Below, piece by piece: positions 26,736 through 34,652 of a stretch of DNA of 64,000 nucleotides (position 1 is its first letter; the number at the start of each line of letters is the position of its first letter). Under the pieces are notes generated by a model. It was not told where the DNA came from. It saw only the letters and a program-made list of their open reading frames with translations, and did no database searches. The stretch is from contig NZ_FMTT01000021.1 of the NCBI RefSeq assembly GCF_900100345.1, positions 1-64,000 of the forward strand. Reading direction: 5' to 3'. The translations under genes were made by a program, and so were the position numbers. The stretch comes from Paenibacillus tianmuensis (GTDB lineage Bacteria > Bacillota > Bacilli > Paenibacillales > NBRC-103111).

Positions 26736-27266
26736 ATGGCAGCAGATAAGGAACGTCCCCGCTTGACCGGCTTGCCGCCGGTTGCGGATGAGCGCTGCCG
26801 GCTGTTGATTCTCGGATCGATGCCGGGGGAAGCGTCCTTGCGGGCGCAGCAGTATTACGGCCATCCGCGCAACGGCTTCTGGCCGCTTCTCTACGCGCTG
26901 CTGGATGGCGGTGAGCCGGCTGCGGCATACGAGGAGAGGCTCCGCTTCGCGTTATCCCGTGGCGTAGCGCTATGGGACGTGCTCGCGGCGTGCGAGCGCG
27001 AAGGAAGTCTCGATACGGCGATCCGCCGTCCGGAGGCCAACGACTTCGCGGGGTTCTATGCGGCGTACCCGGGCATCCGCCATGTTTTCTTCAACGGCAG
27101 CACGTCGGCGGACCTGTACCGCAGGCAGGTCATGAAGGAGGCCGCGGACGACGGCAGGAGCTATGAGCTGCTGCCGTCGTCGAGTCCGGCGCGGGCCATG
27201 CCGCAAGCGGCCAAGCTGGAAGCATGGCAGCCTGTGCGGGAGGCTTGGTTTGCCGTACGTGGCTAG
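26736..27266 (+). CDS. Hypoxanthine-DNA glycosylase (UDG family 6)
   Basis: Base-excision repair enzyme expected to remove deaminated adenine (hypoxanthine) from DNA. The 176-residue protein shows the UDG-superfamily motif LILGSMPGEASL (residues 24-35), then YYGHPRNGFWPLL, VALWDVLAACEREGS, and the second motif LPSSSPAR near 148-155. The GSMPG variant and HPRN segment are typical of the HDG branch and differ from Ung and Mug enzymes. GGGAGGCG lies upstream of the ATG. Single gene between a terminator and a minus-strand mini-gene. Confidence 0.88.
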   Translation: MAADKERPRLTGLPPVADERCRLLILGSMPGEASLRAQQYYGHPRNGFWPLLYALLDGGEPAAAYEERLRFALSRGVALWDVLAACEREGSLDTAIRRPEANDFAGFYAAYPGIRHVFFNGSTSADLYRRQVMKEAADDGRSYELLPSSSPARAMPQAAKLEAWQPVREAWFAVRG

Positions 27267-27282
27267 CGGCATAGCAGCCGGA

Positions 27283-27432
27283 CTATTCCTTCTCCTTCTG
27301 GGTGGCTCCGATCTGATTGACCGTCGTTTTCACTTGATTGATCGTATCGTTTACGAACTCCATATCTTGATTGTCGGCTTCCATCGAAGCCGTGCTTTCG
27401 TAATTGCCTTCGTGCTTTTTATTTTCCGACAT
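27283..27432 (-). CDS. 49-residue acidic small protein
   Basis: A short gene on the minus strand: MSENKKHEGN at the start and VNQIGATQKEKE at the end. GAAAGGAGG, a near-perfect ribosome site, lies 7 bases before the ATG. Composition is hydrophilic, rich in Glu, Asn, Lys and Thr, with no Cys and no membrane segment; EFVNDTINQVKTTVNQI could form an amphipathic helix. I do not recognise it. It lies convergent with the glycosylase gene, 16 bases apart, and is divergent from the gene at 27571. Confidence 0.65.
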   Translation of the reverse strand: MSENKKHEGNYESTASMEADNQDMEFVNDTINQVKTTVNQIGATQKEKE

Positions 27433-27570
27433 GCCGTTTCCTCCTTTCTTCATAAGCTTTATCGCCAGTTCATGCTTAACGTGCGCAGCCTGCCCGGAAA
27501 ATATTCTCTTTTTCCGAAAGACATACTAAGTGAAATCCCATTTCTGCAAGCGACGAGAGGAGGGTGCCGG

Positions 27571-28104
27571 ATGGCAAGACAGACGGGCAAAGTTCCGTTC
27601 GGATATGAACCGCCGAATGAGCGGGACACGGACCGCGGAAGCTTGTGGATTTACGATGCGTTCGAGGACTATACGGAGCAGGAGCTCGTACGCGTCCTTG
27701 CGCTGGCCAGCGGGCGCGGCATCGCCAAGGTGGTGTTTTACCCCCTGCATGAGGAGACGGTCCGGCGCATGGAGAAACGGCGTTCCGTAGCTCCTTATCA
27801 CCGGAGGGTCGAAGCGCTGCAGGCGCTGCTAGCCTCTTCGGATACGGATGTCGATTATGTCGTCGAACCGTTCGAGGGCAAGCGCAAAAAGTATACTCCC
27901 GTTGACACGGCGTTCCGATTCCTGGAAGAAAAGTACGCTGCTCCCCATTTCGTCTGGGTGACCGGGACGACAGCCGGGCTGCTCGCGGGCTACGAGTCGT
28001 TCGAGACGTGGATCAAAAAAATCCGCTGGTTCGTGAGCGCGGGGGGAAGCCCGGTCACGCATCCCCGGCTGCATGCATACGCCAACCGCTGGGACCCGGT
28101 CTGA
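27571..28104 (+). CDS. Hypothetical protein, 177 residues
   Basis: Soluble protein with no recognised family. It has a basic start (ARQTGKVPFGYEPPNERD), an alpha/beta-looking middle (IAKVVFYPLHEETVRRMEKR, VDYVVEPFEGKRKKYTP) and a Trp-rich tail (FVWVTGTTAGLLAGYESFETWIKKIRWF). The His of YPLHE and Arg/Lys clusters hint at a nucleotide- or phosphate-binding pocket, but no defined motif is present. GAGAGGAGGG lies 7 bases before ATG 27571; the frame is open further upstream without support. It is monocistronic and divergent from the 49-residue gene. Confidence 0.7.
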   Translation: MARQTGKVPFGYEPPNERDTDRGSLWIYDAFEDYTEQELVRVLALASGRGIAKVVFYPLHEETVRRMEKRRSVAPYHRRVEALQALLASSDTDVDYVVEPFEGKRKKYTPVDTAFRFLEEKYAAPHFVWVTGTTAGLLAGYESFETWIKKIRWFVSAGGSPVTHPRLHAYANRWDPV

Positions 28105-28222
28105 AGGCCTGGTTCGGTCCGCATCCCCTGAAAATGGCATGAAAGCCCGAAGCCTATAATGAACTCTGTTCGGAAAACCACGGGCGGCAGTTTTCAGCGC
28201 TTGTCACAGGGGGAAAGAAACG

Positions 28223-29254
28223 ATGGGGAAACTAAAAAAAACGGTCGTGTGGGTTATGGCAGGCGCGCTTTTGGGCGGGCTGATTTATGGTGTCACTTGG
28301 GCGGGAGATGCACCCGTATCGGCTGAAATATCGACAGAAGCCAAGGGACGGTTCGTCAGCCTGACGGACGGCAACAAACAAATCAATATGTCTTACGACG
28401 GAACGGAAAAAATCTATCCGCTGACATCAGACGTGTGGGTGTACCGCAATTTGCAAAAAGCGGCGATCACGGATTTGAAGCCGGGCGATTCGCTGGAAAT
28501 TATATTGAACAGCAAAAATCAAGCCGCCTACATTAAGGCAGTCGCGCCCGAACAAGCCGCTGCGCCGCAGAGCCCGGCCCCGCCGACCGCCGAGCCGAAC
28601 GCGGCGGCGGCACAAGGCGCAGGCGCATCGCCGGGGCCAGCCGCGCCTGCGCCTTCCGGCAGCACGGCCGTCGTACCGCCGGTCGGTCCGGCGCATACGC
28701 CTGCGGCTTCGACTTCGACTTCGGTCGACCGTCCGGCTGCCGCGAAACCGGCTAAGCCAGCGGTAAACGGAGGCTGGCCTTGGGAACGGCTGTCGTTGGA
28801 GCTGAAAAGCCGGGAGCTGGCTTTGAAAGTAAAGCAGGAGCAGACGGACAAGGGCGATGAAGCCGACATTTATATCCAAACCAAGGATCGTGCGGTGATT
28901 CATCTGAACGGAGCGCAGGCGGAGCAATTGCTTCTTCTGCTGATGCAGGGGCTGCCGTCGGAGAAAGACGCTTGGGAGAAGGCGCTCAAGCAGCACTTGG
29001 CGGCGCAGTTCAAGCTGAAGGACGATTCGCCGGATTGGAAAATCGACGTGAAGTGGAAAGACGACGCCAAAGTCGTCCGTATGCCGCCCGTACAAGCCGG
29101 GAAGCCGGAGCCTGCCGGCCACGGGGCGGACAAGGAGCATGGCAAAGGCAAAAATAAGGGGAAAGATAAGGATAAAGTGAAAGAAAAGGAAAAAGCGAAA
29201 AACCGCGATAAGTACGACGATGAGAATGACGACGTTCAAGGCAACGATGACTGA
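28223..29254 (+). CDS. Secreted or anchored protein with Ala/Pro linker and Lys-rich tail
   Basis: A 343-residue protein with an N-terminal signal or anchor (VVWVMAGALLGGLIYGVTWA). Residues ~35-108 form a small beta domain (GRFVSLTDGNKQINMSYDG). A ~75-residue linker of Ala, Pro, Ser and Thr follows, then a helical domain (WERLSLELKSRELALKVKQE, GAQAEQLLLLLMQGL), and a tail of repeated Lys-Asp and Lys-Glu (GKGKNKGKDKDKVKEKEK). I do not recognise it. TATAAT at 28155-28160 may be its -10. The tail could bind teichoic acids or nucleic acid, but this is a guess. Confidence 0.7.
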   Translation: MGKLKKTVVWVMAGALLGGLIYGVTWAGDAPVSAEISTEAKGRFVSLTDGNKQINMSYDGTEKIYPLTSDVWVYRNLQKAAITDLKPGDSLEIILNSKNQAAYIKAVAPEQAAAPQSPAPPTAEPNAAAAQGAGASPGPAAPAPSGSTAVVPPVGPAHTPAASTSTSVDRPAAAKPAKPAVNGGWPWERLSLELKSRELALKVKQEQTDKGDEADIYIQTKDRAVIHLNGAQAEQLLLLLMQGLPSEKDAWEKALKQHLAAQFKLKDDSPDWKIDVKWKDDAKVVRMPPVQAGKPEPAGHGADKEHGKGKNKGKDKDKVKEKEKAKNRDKYDDENDDVQGNDD

Positions 29255-29286
29255 TCGGAGCGCTTCCGCTTTCCCGCCTACAACCG

Positions 29287-29333
29287 GCAGCCCGCCTGGA
29301 GATGATAACGCTCCGGGCAGGCTGCTTTTTTTT
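29287..29333 (+). terminator. Rho-independent terminator
   Basis: GCAGCC and GCC segments from 29287 pair with GGGCAGGCTGC ending at 29324, with a GGAG/CTCC inner stem, followed by eight T. Confidence 0.9.
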
Positions 29334-29353
29334 GCTGCGATTCTCTTAACCGC

Positions 29354-29518
29354 CTAGTCCTCGGGAGTCCTGTCCAAGTACAAGCGGGAGACAGGAGTGG
29401 CGTCTCCACGCCGTACTTCTTCCTCCGTCGCCTTTTCCTCCAGCGGATCGTGCGTATTCATGCCTGGGGCGATGGTCGGTTCGTGGGGCCGCCGCGCCTC
29501 TTCCTTCTTGCCGGTCAC
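29354..29518 (-). CDS. 54-residue small protein (second of an overlapping pair)
   Basis: Starts with GTG at 29518 and reads TGKKEEARRP.. to ..RLYLDRTPED. The GTG overlaps the stop of the upstream mini-gene as GTGA, and AGGGGAGAGG lies just ahead, so translation is likely coupled. The protein is very hydrophilic and rich in Glu, Arg and Pro. I know no family for it. Support comes from the ribosome site, the overlap and the protein-like ending, not from homology. Confidence 0.5.
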   Translation of the reverse strand: MTGKKEEARRPHEPTIAPGMNTHDPLEEKATEEEVRRGDATPVSRLYLDRTPED

Positions 29519-29673
29519 AACTTCCTCTCCCCTTCCGTCTTGGAATAAGCAATCAGCGTAATCGGACTGCCGGTCAATTCGGCCAGCCGCGCTTCCGCTT
29601 GTTGAATGATATCGATGACTTTTTCCTGCTCGGGAAGCGGGGCGATTTCGTAGTCGGTCGTTTCGATTTTCAC
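29515..29673 (-). CDS. 52-residue small protein (first of an overlapping pair)
   Basis: A GTG-started gene (VKIETTDYEIAPLPEQE.. to ..AYSKTEGERKL) preceded by CAGGAGG about seven bases upstream. It has balanced composition and a predicted helix EKVIDIIQQAEARLAELTG, so it looks like a real folded peptide. Its TGA overlaps the GTG of the next mini-gene by four bases. No family is recognised. The pair is divergent from the MFS exporter gene. Confidence 0.65.
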   Translation of the reverse strand: MKIETTDYEIAPLPEQEKVIDIIQQAEARLAELTGSPITLIAYSKTEGERKL

Positions 29674-29861
29674 GGGCAATGGGCCTCCTGTAAAGGATTA
29701 TATCGATTTCCCGGTTAGAATTCCCTTCGCGAAAATCCCGCATGCGTGGAAGGGGATGGAAACCAATCTGGCAAAAAACATGGATCGACATCAAACCGCT
29801 GTGTTATATTGAAGCTACTGTTAAGGGAACACGTTGAAAGGCCGAAGGAGGAAGGAACCGC

Positions 29862-31199
29862 ATGAACTGGAACCGCTTGGCCGTGATGGCGAGCATCGTG
29901 CTCGCCGTGCTGATTTCGTCGATGGACACAACGATCATGAATACGACGATGCCGCGGATTGCGGAGGAGCTTGGGGATGTGAAGCTGTACGCGTGGAGCT
30001 TCGCTTCTTATATGATTTTATGTACGATCGTAACGCCGCTCAGCGGCAGGCTTTCGGATTTGTTCGGACGCAAAAAAGTGCTGGCGGTCGGTATTTTGGT
30101 CTTCCTGCTCGGGTCTGTGCTCTGCGGTACGGCAGCGACCATGTTGCAGCTCGTGCTGTACCGGGGGCTCCAAGGGCTCGGCGCGGGCGCGATGATTGCG
30201 TTCCCGGCCATTATCGCCGGGGATTTGTTTCCGGTCGAAGCGCGGGGCAAAATTCAGGCGTTTTTCACGGGCATGTGGGGCATCTCGTCGGTGCTGGCGC
30301 CGCTGCTCGGCAGCTTGTTCATCGAGCATTTGAGCTGGCGTTGGATTTTTTATATCAATATTCCGATTTGTCTGGCGTCGCTGCTGCTGCTTGTCCCATA
30401 TCGGGAAGTGTACGAGGCCCGCAAGAGCCGGATTAACTACTGGGGTGCTTTATGGTTCGGACTCGGCATCGGGCTGCTGCTGTTCAATACGGTAGTGAGC
30501 GAGGGCTTTCTGCTGTATACGGCGGGCGGCGTCTTGTGTTTGCTGCTGTTCGTGTACAACGAGCGGAGACACCCGTCGCCGATTATGCCGATGGCGCTGC
30601 TTAAGAACGGCTCCGTCTCCTGGATGAACCTGAATGGCTTCTTAACGTGCGCGGCGTTGTTCGGCACGTCCAGCTACATTCCGTTTTATTTGCAGCAGCA
30701 CGGGTACTCGCTTTTCGTCAGCGGGCTTTCGCTGCTCGGCATGTCCGTCGGATGGGTTCTTGTAGGCGTCCCGGCCGGCAAATGGGTACTGCGCTACGGC
30801 TACCGGCCGCTGCTGTTTACCGGCAATGTTCTGCTGGTGCTGTCCGGGCTGCTGCTGCTGTTTTTGCCCGACCAAGGAGGCTTCTGGTACGTCAATGCGA
30901 TCTTGGTGCTGCAAGGACTGGCATACGGGCTGCTCTATACGGTATCAATCATCGGGGTGCAGCAGCTTGTCGCCGCCGATCAAAAAGGGATTTCCACGTC
31001 GCTGCAGGTCTTCTCGCGGAATATCGGCACGGCGGCCGGGGTTACGATCATGGGCGCGCTTCTGACATCCGCGCCGGCTTTTATGACCGGCATCCACCGG
31101 TTGTTCCTGTACGGGTTTATCGTCAGTTTGGTAGCGCTGGTGTCCACGATATTTCTTTTTACGCGCCGCACGGTGTTGATTTCCGGGAACGGGACTTGA
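29862..31199 (+). CDS. MFS drug exporter (DHA2-like)
   Basis: Proton-coupled multidrug exporter of the EmrB/QacA-related group. The 445-residue protein has 12 or more membrane segments. It begins NRLAVMASIVLAVLISSMDT with the family motif D1 (LISSMDTTIMNTTMPRI), motif A as GRLSDLFGRKKVL, and motif C-like GMWGISSVLAPLLGSLF. GAAGGAGGAAGG precedes the ATG. It is shorter than classical 14-segment DHA2 pumps. The drug profile is unknown. A perfect hairpin separates it from the converging His-rich gene. Confidence 0.9.
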   Translation: MNWNRLAVMASIVLAVLISSMDTTIMNTTMPRIAEELGDVKLYAWSFASYMILCTIVTPLSGRLSDLFGRKKVLAVGILVFLLGSVLCGTAATMLQLVLYRGLQGLGAGAMIAFPAIIAGDLFPVEARGKIQAFFTGMWGISSVLAPLLGSLFIEHLSWRWIFYINIPICLASLLLLVPYREVYEARKSRINYWGALWFGLGIGLLLFNTVVSEGFLLYTAGGVLCLLLFVYNERRHPSPIMPMALLKNGSVSWMNLNGFLTCAALFGTSSYIPFYLQQHGYSLFVSGLSLLGMSVGWVLVGVPAGKWVLRYGYRPLLFTGNVLLVLSGLLLLFLPDQGGFWYVNAILVLQGLAYGLLYTVSIIGVQQLVAADQKGISTSLQVFSRNIGTAAGVTIMGALLTSAPAFMTGIHRLFLYGFIVSLVALVSTIFLFTRRTVLISGNGT

Positions 31200-31230
31200 G
31201 GGGCGACGGCGCAAAAAGCCGGCAAATGAA

Positions 31231-31265
31231 CAAAGGGCGGTCTGCTTAATGCAGACCGCCCTTTG
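31231..31265. terminator. Bidirectional terminator
   Basis: Perfect 15-bp inverted repeat CAAAGGGCGGTCTGC / GCAGACCGCCCTTTG around TTAAT, between two converging genes. Confidence 0.88.
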
Positions 31266-31283
31266 TTGTCGCGTAGCCTTTCT

Positions 31284-31595
31284 TTAGTCGAGGTACCATT
31301 CGCCAGACCAAGGATCTTGTACCCAGCGGGCATGTTGGTAATAATGCTGCCCATGCATATGATGATGGTGGTGCGGATGGAAAACGTGCGGATGGAAACC
31401 ATGCGGATGGAAGCCGTGGGGATGGAAACCATGCGGATGGAAGCCATGGGGATGGAAACCATGCGGATGGAAACCGTGGGGATGCACATGATGGGGATGC
31501 CAGTGACCGTGTGGCCAGTGATGATGAGGATGATGCGGACGGATGTAGTCGAACTCCTCTGCGGTTTCGGTTTCGATTATCGTCTCTTGAGACAT
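31284..31595 (-). CDS. His-rich HPHGF-repeat protein
   Basis: A 103-residue protein with an acidic N-terminus (MSQETIIETETAEEFDYI), then a His-Pro region that contains six HPHGF units and one HPHVF unit in tandem, a HHHHHMHG cluster, and an aromatic tail WVQDPWSGEWYLD. It very likely binds divalent metals through the roughly 40 His. AGAGGAG lies 9 bases before ATG 31595. There is no signal peptide, so it acts in the cytosol or in the spore. Function is unknown; a spore-coat or metal-storage role is a guess. Confidence 0.75.
   Translation of the reverse strand: MSQETIIETETAEEFDYIRPHHPHHHWPHGHWHPHHVHPHGFHPHGFHPHGFHPHGFHPHGFHPHGFHPHVFHPHHHHHMHGQHYYQHARWVQDPWSGEWYLD
31375..31479 (-). repeat. 15-bp tandem repeat, seven units, with 30-bp superstructure
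   Basis: Seven head-to-tail 15-bp units of the form GGATGGAARCCRTGS encode the HPHGF/HPHVF peptide repeat on the minus strand. From the second unit on, units ending in C and in G alternate, so the DNA repeats with a 30-bp period. An eighth, diverged unit follows at 31480-31494. Such an array is prone to gain or loss of units by slippage. Confidence 0.85.
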
Positions 31596-31678
31596 GTTGA
31601 TTTCTCCTCTCTGATTAGAACATACTCCACCATATGTCAGAGAGGAGGAATTGGGCACTTATCCATCTGAAAATGGGC

Positions 31679-33967
31679 TCAATCACCTTGTTTTTTTCTT
31701 AACCAGCCGGGACGGTGCGCTTCCGGCTTGCCGCCGCGTTCCTGCGGCTCCACGGTTTCCGGCGCGCGCCCGTCGCTTCCGAGCGGTAAGCGCAGCTGCG
31801 CCTCCTCTATGGCCCGGCGCACTTCTTCGGGTATCGGAAAATCCGTCACCGGGGCATCCTTCAGCGCTCGGGTCATGATTTCCCGAAACAGCTGCGCGGG
31901 CACCGCTCCGCCCGTCGTCAAATAATGGGTCTTGTCCGTCTGATCGTACCCCAGCCAAATCGCCGCCGTCAGCTCAGGAGTGAAGCCAACGAACCAGGCG
32001 TCCTTAATGCCATTCCGGCCGATGGCCTCGAATTCGGTCGTTGCGGGCAACTGCGTCGTCCCTGTCTTGCCCGCGGCGGGACGGCTGCCGATCGCGGCGG
32101 CGATCCCCGTTCCTTGCGCGACGGTCTCTTGAAGCAGCCTCGTCAGCGTATAGGCGTAGAGCGGTTCCGTCAGCTTCGTCGGCTGCGGCTTGGCCTCGAC
32201 GAGTGTATGGCCGTCCTTGGTCGTAATCTTGGTGATGGCGTGAGCGTTCTGCATCATGCCCTGATTGGCTATGCCGCCGTATGCCTGAGCCATCTGCAAG
32301 GGCGAGACGCCTTCGGACAAGCCGCCGAGCGCGAGGCTTAAGTTGCGGTCCGCTGGAGGCAGAGCGATCCCGGCTTTACGCACGTAGTTCATTCCAGCGT
32401 CGATGCCGATTTCATTCAGCAACCAGACGGCCGGAATATTCCACGAACGCAGTACGGCCTCCCGAAGCGAGACTTCGCCCCTCGTTTGTCCGTCCCAATC
32501 CTTAGGACGGTACCCGGAAATGTCGAGCTGCCCGTCATATAAGATCGACTCCGGGGTATAGCCAAGCTCAAGCGCAGGTCCATAGACCGCCAGCGGCTTA
32601 AACGACGAGCCGGGCTGCCGCTTCAGCTCGGTGGCCCGGTTGAAGCCGCGGTAGGTCTGATCCCCTCGCGCGCCGACGATCGCACGGATGCCGCCGGTTC
32701 GCTGGTCCAGCACGACCGCTCCGCTCTGCACCGGGCGGTCGGGAGGACTTTGTGGGAAGAGCGCATCGGTGCGGTACACCTCTTCCGCCGCCTGCTGCAC
32801 CTTAAGGTCCATCGCCGTATGAATCCGCAGGCCGTGCGTCAATATCTGCTGCTCCGCAAAGCCGTAAAGCTTCTCGGCTTCATCCATGACATAGTCGACG
32901 TAAGAAGGGTGCCGCCCCTTAAGCGACTCTCCGTTGTTCGGCTTTAACGCAATCGGCTCGGCGACGGCCTTGTCGTAGGCGGCGTCGCTGATGAAATGTT
33001 GCTCCTTCATCAGCGACAGCACGAGGTTTCGCCGCTCCAACGCCTTGTCCGGATGCCGCACCGGAGAGTAGTGCGAAGGGGCTTTGGGCAGACCGGCCAG
33101 CACGGCCGACTCGGCAAGCGTCAGCTGCTGAACGGATTTGCCAAAGTATTGCTGCGCCGCCCCTTCGACGCCCCAGCGCCCTTCGCCGAAGTAAATGCTG
33201 TTCAGATACAGCTCCAAAATTTCGTCTTTGCTGTAAGCAAAGTTGATTTTTATCGCGTAGCCGAGCTCCTTGAATTTGCGGTTGAATGATTTGTCCGAGT
33301 CGAGAAACAAATTTTTGGCAAGCTGCTGCGTGATCGTGCTGCCGCCTTCCTCCAGCGCCCCGGCTTTCAAGTCGCGGACCAGCGCGCGGCCAATCGACCA
33401 CACATCGAAGCCGGCATGATCGTAAAAACGCCGGTCTTCTACCGCAACGACGGCATTCCGCAAATCCAGCGGAATTTGGCCGAGCGGCACCGGCACGATT
33501 CGGGACGAGGACAGCTGCGTCACCGGTTGCCCCCCGGCATCCATCACGAAGCTCGGCTCGGGGAGCGGATGCTCCAGCTTGCTGATATCCAGATCGCGCA
33601 CCCATACGGCGGCAGCGCCAAGACCGGCCGCAAAGCAGAGCAGCCCCGCCGTCCACAGCCACCGCCTTCCCCGGAAACGGCGCGCTTTCTTCGTCTCTCT
33701 CGCCGCCGTACCGCCGCTCTTGCCCGGCGCAGGCTCTCGCGCCTCGCGTGCCGCGGGTCGGAAATCGCCTGCGCTAGTATCCTCTTGCCCCGCACTGCCG
33801 GCTCTGCGCCACGTGGATCGTGCTGCCTGCCGGGCTTCGTCCGCCGCGCGGCTTCCTGCACCGGAGGCTCTATACGACTGCCCCTTGCCCGTACCCTCAC
33901 GTTTCGGCGAAGAGCCCGTGTCTGGCTTTGTTTTTGGCCTCCAACGAAACATCCGGGATAAGCTCAT
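31679..33967 (-). CDS. Class A penicillin-binding protein (PBP1a family)
   Basis: Bifunctional peptidoglycan glycosyltransferase and transpeptidase, 762 residues. A long basic cytoplasmic tail (~100 residues rich in Arg, Ala, Gly) precedes the single membrane anchor (LWTAGLLCFAAGLGAAAVWV). The glycosyltransferase domain has VAVEDRRFYDHAGFD with catalytic Glu, GGSTITQQLAKN and KFKELGYAIKI. The transpeptidase domain has SSFK (catalytic Ser) in QPGSSFKPLAVYG, SWN in RSWNIPAV, and KTGTTQ. The ATG at 33967 follows GGGGGACC. The tail is longer than usual and may mediate protein contacts. Confidence 0.93.
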   Translation of the reverse strand: MSLSRMFRWRPKTKPDTGSSPKREGTGKGQSYRASGAGSRAADEARQAARSTWRRAGSAGQEDTSAGDFRPAAREAREPAPGKSGGTAARETKKARRFRGRRWLWTAGLLCFAAGLGAAAVWVRDLDISKLEHPLPEPSFVMDAGGQPVTQLSSSRIVPVPLGQIPLDLRNAVVAVEDRRFYDHAGFDVWSIGRALVRDLKAGALEEGGSTITQQLAKNLFLDSDKSFNRKFKELGYAIKINFAYSKDEILELYLNSIYFGEGRWGVEGAAQQYFGKSVQQLTLAESAVLAGLPKAPSHYSPVRHPDKALERRNLVLSLMKEQHFISDAAYDKAVAEPIALKPNNGESLKGRHPSYVDYVMDEAEKLYGFAEQQILTHGLRIHTAMDLKVQQAAEEVYRTDALFPQSPPDRPVQSGAVVLDQRTGGIRAIVGARGDQTYRGFNRATELKRQPGSSFKPLAVYGPALELGYTPESILYDGQLDISGYRPKDWDGQTRGEVSLREAVLRSWNIPAVWLLNEIGIDAGMNYVRKAGIALPPADRNLSLALGGLSEGVSPLQMAQAYGGIANQGMMQNAHAITKITTKDGHTLVEAKPQPTKLTEPLYAYTLTRLLQETVAQGTGIAAAIGSRPAAGKTGTTQLPATTEFEAIGRNGIKDAWFVGFTPELTAAIWLGYDQTDKTHYLTTGGAVPAQLFREIMTRALKDAPVTDFPIPEEVRRAIEEAQLRLPLGSDGRAPETVEPQERGGKPEAHRPGWLRKKQGD

Positions 33968-34078
33968 GGCTGATGGTCCCCCTTTTTGTTTGCCACGGAA
34001 TGTTCGCTGCTTCAGCGTAAATGATCCAACCTATTAACCTATTCGCGCCGGACGCCTTGTTTTGGCAGGTGGACAAGC

Positions 34079-34105
34079 AAAAAAGGAGCCTCCGAAGGAA
34101 GCTCC
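34079..34105 (-). terminator. Rho-independent terminator
   Basis: On the minus strand GGAGCTTCC, a TTC loop and GGAGGCTCC (one bulge) are followed by a T run. It lies 35 bases after the stop at 34140 of the frameshifted gene, which supports that stop as the ancestral one. Confidence 0.8.
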
Positions 34106-34139
34106 AAGCGATCTGATATGTTCCTCCAAGCGGGGGATC

Positions 34140-34500
34140 TCATTGCATGGGGTCCGGCATCATGCCCTTTTCCATCACCTGCGAATTCGTCGGGAGGCTT
34201 GCCATCACTTTGCCAAGCTGTCTGACCTCCTTCTCGTTGTTGGCCATCTTGCCGTTCATCGCTTTGCCGATCGGTGTCGATTCGGTCGGCCTCGTTCAAG
34301 TCAACGCGGGTCTGGCCGTTCTCCTGCGTGTGCGTATAGATACGGTACGGATATTCCTGCAGTGAAGCGGAATCGCGAAACGTCAATTCATACGTGCTTC
34401 CTTCCCGGGACGGCAGTTCGGTGAATCCCATCGTTTTGAGCGTAGCGTGCACATGGGAAAAGGGCTTGGTGATCGACGGCAGCGTTTTTTTGCGGGTCAT
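34140..34500 (-). pseudogene. Frameshifted small gene, unknown function
   Basis: The 5' part, from ATG 34500, reads MTRKKTLPSITKPF.. to ..GQTRVDLNEA in one frame. The protein-like 3' part continues in the +1 frame as ..TESTPIGKAMNGKMAN.. to ..MEKGMMPDPMQ and stops at 34140, just before a terminator. The break is near 34288-34292 in a GGCC run; one extra G would explain it. Read straight through, the first frame runs over the terminator to 34039 with an odd Arg/Gln-rich tail. The restored protein would be about 119 residues. No family is recognised. A sequencing error or programmed shift is possible. Confidence 0.6.
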
Positions 34501-34652
34501 AGAGCAACACTCCTCGATTCGTTATTTTCTGCCAGACGGCAAGACGCATCCGTGTACCCTTTTATTACACCGTTCGGATAAGGATGAAACGTTGTATGGT
34601 ACTAGATCGTCATTCTTTTTCGAATAAGTATAGAAGGACTGGGGGTGTTGGT

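Noticed and set aside
31375-31494. Regular repeats that could suggest a CRISPR array
   Set aside because: Units are 15 bp, contiguous and without spacers, and they encode the HPHGF peptide repeat.
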